From assembly GCF_900100205.1 (NCBI RefSeq), contig NZ_FNEQ01000001.1, positions 992,001 to 1,056,000 of the forward strand: a DNA stretch of 64,000 nt. The letters run 5' to 3'. The notes under the pieces were generated by a model. It was given only the letters and a program-made list of their open reading frames with translations, searched no databases and was not told the DNA's origin. Each line of letters opens with the position of its first letter. Position 1 is the first letter of the stretch. This DNA comes from Duganella sp. OV510 (GTDB lineage Bacteria > Pseudomonadota > Gammaproteobacteria > Burkholderiales > Burkholderiaceae_D). Made by a program: the position numbers and the translations under genes. Shown piece after piece: positions 63,263-64,000 of this stretch.

Positions 63263-64000
63263 ATGAACCCACTTCTCGACAAGCTTCATCCCTACCCGTT
63301 TGAAAAACTGCGTCTGCTGTTTGAGCAGGTAACGCCCAACCCGCAGTTCAAGGCCATCAGCCTGGGCATGGGTGAACCCAAGCATCCGACGCCGAAGTTC
63401 ATTCAGCAGGCGCTGATCGACAACCTCGGCGGCCTGGCCGTGTACCCGACCACCATTGGCACGCCCGAGCTGCGCAATGCCATCGCCAGCTGGCTGGAGC
63501 GCCGCTACAATCTGCCCAAGCTGAACGCCGCCACGCAAGTGCTGCCGGTGAACGGCTCGCGCGAGGCGCTGTTTGCGCTGGCCCAGGCGGTGATCGACAA
63601 GGACGCCGGCTCGATCGTGGTCAGCCCGAATCCGTTCTACCAGATTTATGAAGGCGCGGCCTACCTGGCCGGCGCCGAGCCGTACTTCGTCAACTCCGAC
63701 CCGGCGCGCAACTTTGGCTGCGACTACGACAGCATTCCGGTCGAGGTATGGCAGCGTGTGGCGCTGCTGTTCGTCTGCTCTCCAGGCAACCCGACCGGCG
63801 CCGTGCTGTCGCTGACCGACTGGGAACACCTGTTCGCGCTGTCGGAACGCTACAACTTCGTCATCGCCGCCGATGAGTGTTACTCCGAGATCTATCACGG
63901 CGAGCAACCGCCACTGGGCGCGATGGAAGCCGCCCACCAGCTTGGCCTGGCCACCATCGACAAGCCGTATGCGCGCCTGGTGGTGTTCAGCAGCCTGTCG
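63263..64000 (+). CDS. dapC: Succinyldiaminopimelate transaminase DapC (partial, runs off the window edge)
   Basis: 246 codons of a fold-I aminotransferase from the ATG at 63263; a complete DapC is about 400 residues, so the C-terminal third is missing. It opens MNPLLDKLHPYPFEKLRLLF, the betaproteobacterial DapC N-terminus. It continues with ISLGMGEPKHPTPKFIQQAL, YPTTIGTPELRNAIASWL and FVCSPGNPTGAVLSL, then IAADECYSEIYHG with the cofactor Asp. The PLP lysine should lie just beyond the edge. DapC acts in lysine/diaminopimelate synthesis, where dapD and dapE often follow. Confidence 0.93.
   Translation, partial: MNPLLDKLHPYPFEKLRLLFEQVTPNPQFKAISLGMGEPKHPTPKFIQQALIDNLGGLAVYPTTIGTPELRNAIASWLERRYNLPKLNAATQVLPVNGSREALFALAQAVIDKDAGSIVVSPNPFYQIYEGAAYLAGAEPYFVNSDPARNFGCDYDSIPVEVWQRVALLFVCSPGNPTGAVLSLTDWEHLFALSERYNFVIAADECYSEIYHGEQPPLGAMEAAHQLGLATIDKPYARLVVFSSLS

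Overview
The window is high-GC DNA, almost fully coding, from a flagellated betaproteobacterium. The best fit is Oxalobacteraceae (Duganella/Massilia/Janthinobacterium-like). The reasons are a DUF3460-scpA-panC block, a flhDC-motAB-che cluster of Burkholderiales type, kynU-kynA, an FMN-riboswitch-controlled stand-alone ribB, and many MocR/AraC/LysR regulators. This placement rests on family knowledge and gene order; no search was run. I saw no rRNA, tRNA, insertion sequence, prophage or CRISPR array.

Layout. 1-3.2 kb: partial DMT exporter, DUF3460 protein, scpA, panC and a small coiled-coil membrane protein. 3.2-16.9 kb: one long leftward motility and chemotaxis cluster, read from right to left as flhD, flhC, a membrane methyltransferase, motA, motB, a CheZ-like phosphatase, cheY, cheA, cheW, an MCP, cheR, cheD, cheB, a second cheY and an EAL-HDOD signalling protein. 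16.9-17.5 kb: an AT-rich, repeat-bearing control region shared with the divergent kynurenine genes kynU-kynA. 19.6-31.1 kb: S15 peptidase, htpG, a MocR regulator divergent from a DMT exporter, a RidA protein, a PLP aminotransferase, a REC-PAS-GGDEF diguanylate cyclase and an MFS transporter.

31.3-44.7 kb is the most interesting accessory block. Two AraC regulators flank SDR, aldehyde dehydrogenase and flavin monooxygenase genes (one operon), a TonB-dependent receptor, and an operon of an alkyl-DHAP-synthase-like flavoenzyme, a GlpD-like dehydrogenase and an FGGY kinase. The three enzymes of the second operon can be arranged as kinase, then C2 dehydrogenase, then ether cleavage. I therefore propose, as inference only, a salvage pathway for O-alkylglycerols or related glycerol ethers, with the released alcohol or aldehyde oxidised by the first operon and the substrate entering through the receptor.

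44.7-64 kb: a 33-residue hydrophobic small protein, SRPBCC and VOC proteins, a 66-residue acidic protein, an M16 peptidase, the FMN riboswitch with ribB, a DHA2 exporter divergent from a LysR regulator with a palindromic operator, an MCE/Mla-type set without an ATPase (MlaE, MlaD, lipoprotein, then DUF2867), a periplasmic nucleoside hydrolase, a SUI1/YciH protein, an isochorismatase-fold hydrolase, a GlxA-type regulator, an RhlE-type helicase, an M19 dipeptidase, a MerR regulator with a recognisable operator facing a membrane protein, a DUF4153 protein, and the start of dapC.
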